In this document: positions 5,731 through 6,506 of the stretch, in pieces | Position numbering within the stretch: the stretch's first letter is position 1 | Layout: every line of letters starts with the position of its first letter | Position numbers and translations under genes: made by a program | Notes under the pieces: generated by a model | Seen by the model: the letters and a program-made list of their open reading frames with translations, nothing else | What the model was told of the DNA's origin: nothing | Databases searched by the model: none | NCBI GenBank assembly: GCA_947625445.1 | Contig: CANQOM010000095.1 | Span: 1-6,506 of the forward strand | Reading direction: 5' to 3' | Origin: Candidatus Gastranaerophilales bacterium | GTDB lineage: Bacteria > Cyanobacteriota > Vampirovibrionia > Gastranaerophilales > Gastranaerophilaceae | Length of the DNA stretch: 6,506 nucleotides

Positions 5731-6506
5731 TATAAATAATCAATATAACAGATTCCCAAAAGCAAAAAATTATTCTCAAAAAACTCCCAATTTTAAAGGA
5801 GGATTTGTTGAAAACATAACAAAAGAAGGCTTTTCAGGATTTTATAAATCAGTTGCCAATACAGGATTTTTTAAGAAATTCATAGGAAACTTTAGTAAAT
5901 CCAATAATACTTTCCAACATTTACTTATTGGTGAAAGTATATTTCTTTCAGGTTTTTACATGATAAATACCTTAAGAAATAAGAAAATAGAGAAAGAACA
6001 AAAGCCTCAAATGCTGATTAACGATACATTAACTCTCGGAGTATCGACGGCAGGAGCATATCTTGTTGAAGATAAAATCGCTCAGGCAGTTAACAATTTT
6101 GGAGAAAAATATTTTGTAAAACATAGTAACTTCTATCAAGATTTAGGTAAAAAAGCACAAGAAAAAATAAAAGATACCGATATGTCGAAGTTATTAAAAA
6201 AGGCAGGAGATGTTGCTTCTGAAAATGGTGAAAAATTAGCTCAAGGACTTGATGACGTTTCAAATATGATGAAAAGTCATTTAAAAAATATTATAGGAGA
6301 AGAAGGAAGCAAGTTAAAAGCATTCCAAATTACACCTGATAAATTAGAAACAATTAAAACATCTGTAAAAGAGGCTATTACAAACAATAAAGGTAATGCC
6401 GAAAAAGCTCAAAATGCAGTAAAAGAATTGGTTGAAGGGGTATATAACAATTCTGCCGCAAGAGTTCAAGCAGATAAAGCAATGATTGGATTCAACAAAA
6501 TTAAGA
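5717..6506 (+). CDS. Unrecognised MKINSIN...FKGG protein, 3' end outside the window
   Basis: An open frame of 263 codons runs to the window edge without a stop. It starts MKINSIN, has a short basic linker, then F-K-G-G at 26-29. After a Gly/Phe-rich stretch (30-60) comes a hydrophobic segment about 66-85 and a second about 100-124, divided by a charged loop (R-N-K-K-I-E-K-E-Q-K). From about 130 onward it is helical and charged, with K-A-Q/E-K-A repeats (for example E-K-A-Q-N-A-V at 229-235), suggesting coiled coil. It is a distant tandem relative of the gene before it, whose last 14 bases it overlaps. By analogy with that protein, a C-terminal membrane segment may follow beyond the window. 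Ser5 is coded AGT here but TCT in the neighbour, and Ile3 ATA versus ATT, so the identical N-terminus is kept as protein. No known domain is recognised and no function is proposed. Confidence 0.85.
   Translation, partial: MKINSINNQYNRFPKAKNYSQKTPNFKGGFVENITKEGFSGFYKSVANTGFFKKFIGNFSKSNNTFQHLLIGESIFLSGFYMINTLRNKKIEKEQKPQMLINDTLTLGVSTAGAYLVEDKIAQAVNNFGEKYFVKHSNFYQDLGKKAQEKIKDTDMSKLLKKAGDVASENGEKLAQGLDDVSNMMKSHLKNIIGEEGSKLKAFQITPDKLETIKTSVKEAITNNKGNAEKAQNAVKELVEGVYNNSAARVQADKAMIGFNKIK

Noticed and set aside
4936..5803. F-K-G-G/A as a classical double-glycine leader cleaved by a C39-peptidase ABC transporter
   Set aside because: GG/GA and a hydrophobic residue at -4 fit, but the hydrophobic residues expected at -7 and -12 are absent, the proteins are far larger than usual peptide substrates, and no such transporter is in the window.
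1..6506. tRNA, rRNA, CRISPR array, insertion sequence or attachment site
   Set aside because: No tRNA-like cloverleaf, regularly spaced repeats, transposase or integrase motifs, or terminal repeats were seen on either strand.

Overview
The window looks like a chromosomal piece from an AT-rich bacterium that uses the standard bacterial code (TGG for Trp, TAA/TAG stops). My best guess is a gut member of Gastranaerophilales (Vampirovibrionia, formerly Melainabacteria), the non-photosynthetic relatives of Cyanobacteria. The guess rests on base composition and on proteins that begin MKI-N/T-S and soon carry an F-K-G motif, a style I remember from that group but cannot verify here. Nothing marks the region as a phage, plasmid or insertion sequence.

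Left part (5-2880, + strand): three tightly spaced housekeeping genes, separated by 3 and 2 bases. They encode a ROK-family glucokinase, the DNA polymerase III delta subunit (holA) and a divergent delta-prime-like subunit (holB). The promoter of this unit lies outside the window. The delta-prime protein has lost its P-loop lysine, keeps the arginine-finger SR motif, and carries an unusual insertion of about 40 residues. A terminator-like hairpin sits inside the first codons of holA.

Middle (2884-4542, - strand): a 552-residue two-domain metallophosphatase/5'-nucleotidase that converges on holB with a 3-base gap. It has the metal-site motifs of the UshA family but no Sec signal peptide. Instead it starts with a 17-residue N-terminus ending in F-K-G-A.

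Right part (4543-6506): a 228-base divergent regulatory region holding an extended -10 promoter, a perfect 7-bp dyad and repeats of TAGTGTA. It is followed by two overlapping + strand genes for unrecognised, predicted membrane-anchored helical proteins. The second runs off the window. Both begin with the same seven residues (MKINSIN) and carry F-K-G-G after a spacer of different length. The first contains a perfect 11-bp, comparatively GC-rich inverted repeat just before its F-K-G-G codons.

The most interesting signal is that all three non-housekeeping proteins share an N-terminal MKI-N/T-S ... F-K-G-G/A module, although one is an enzyme and two are membrane-type proteins of unknown function. 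This would fit a lineage-specific sorting, processing or anchoring tag. That is an inference: the sequence shows the shared module, not its function.
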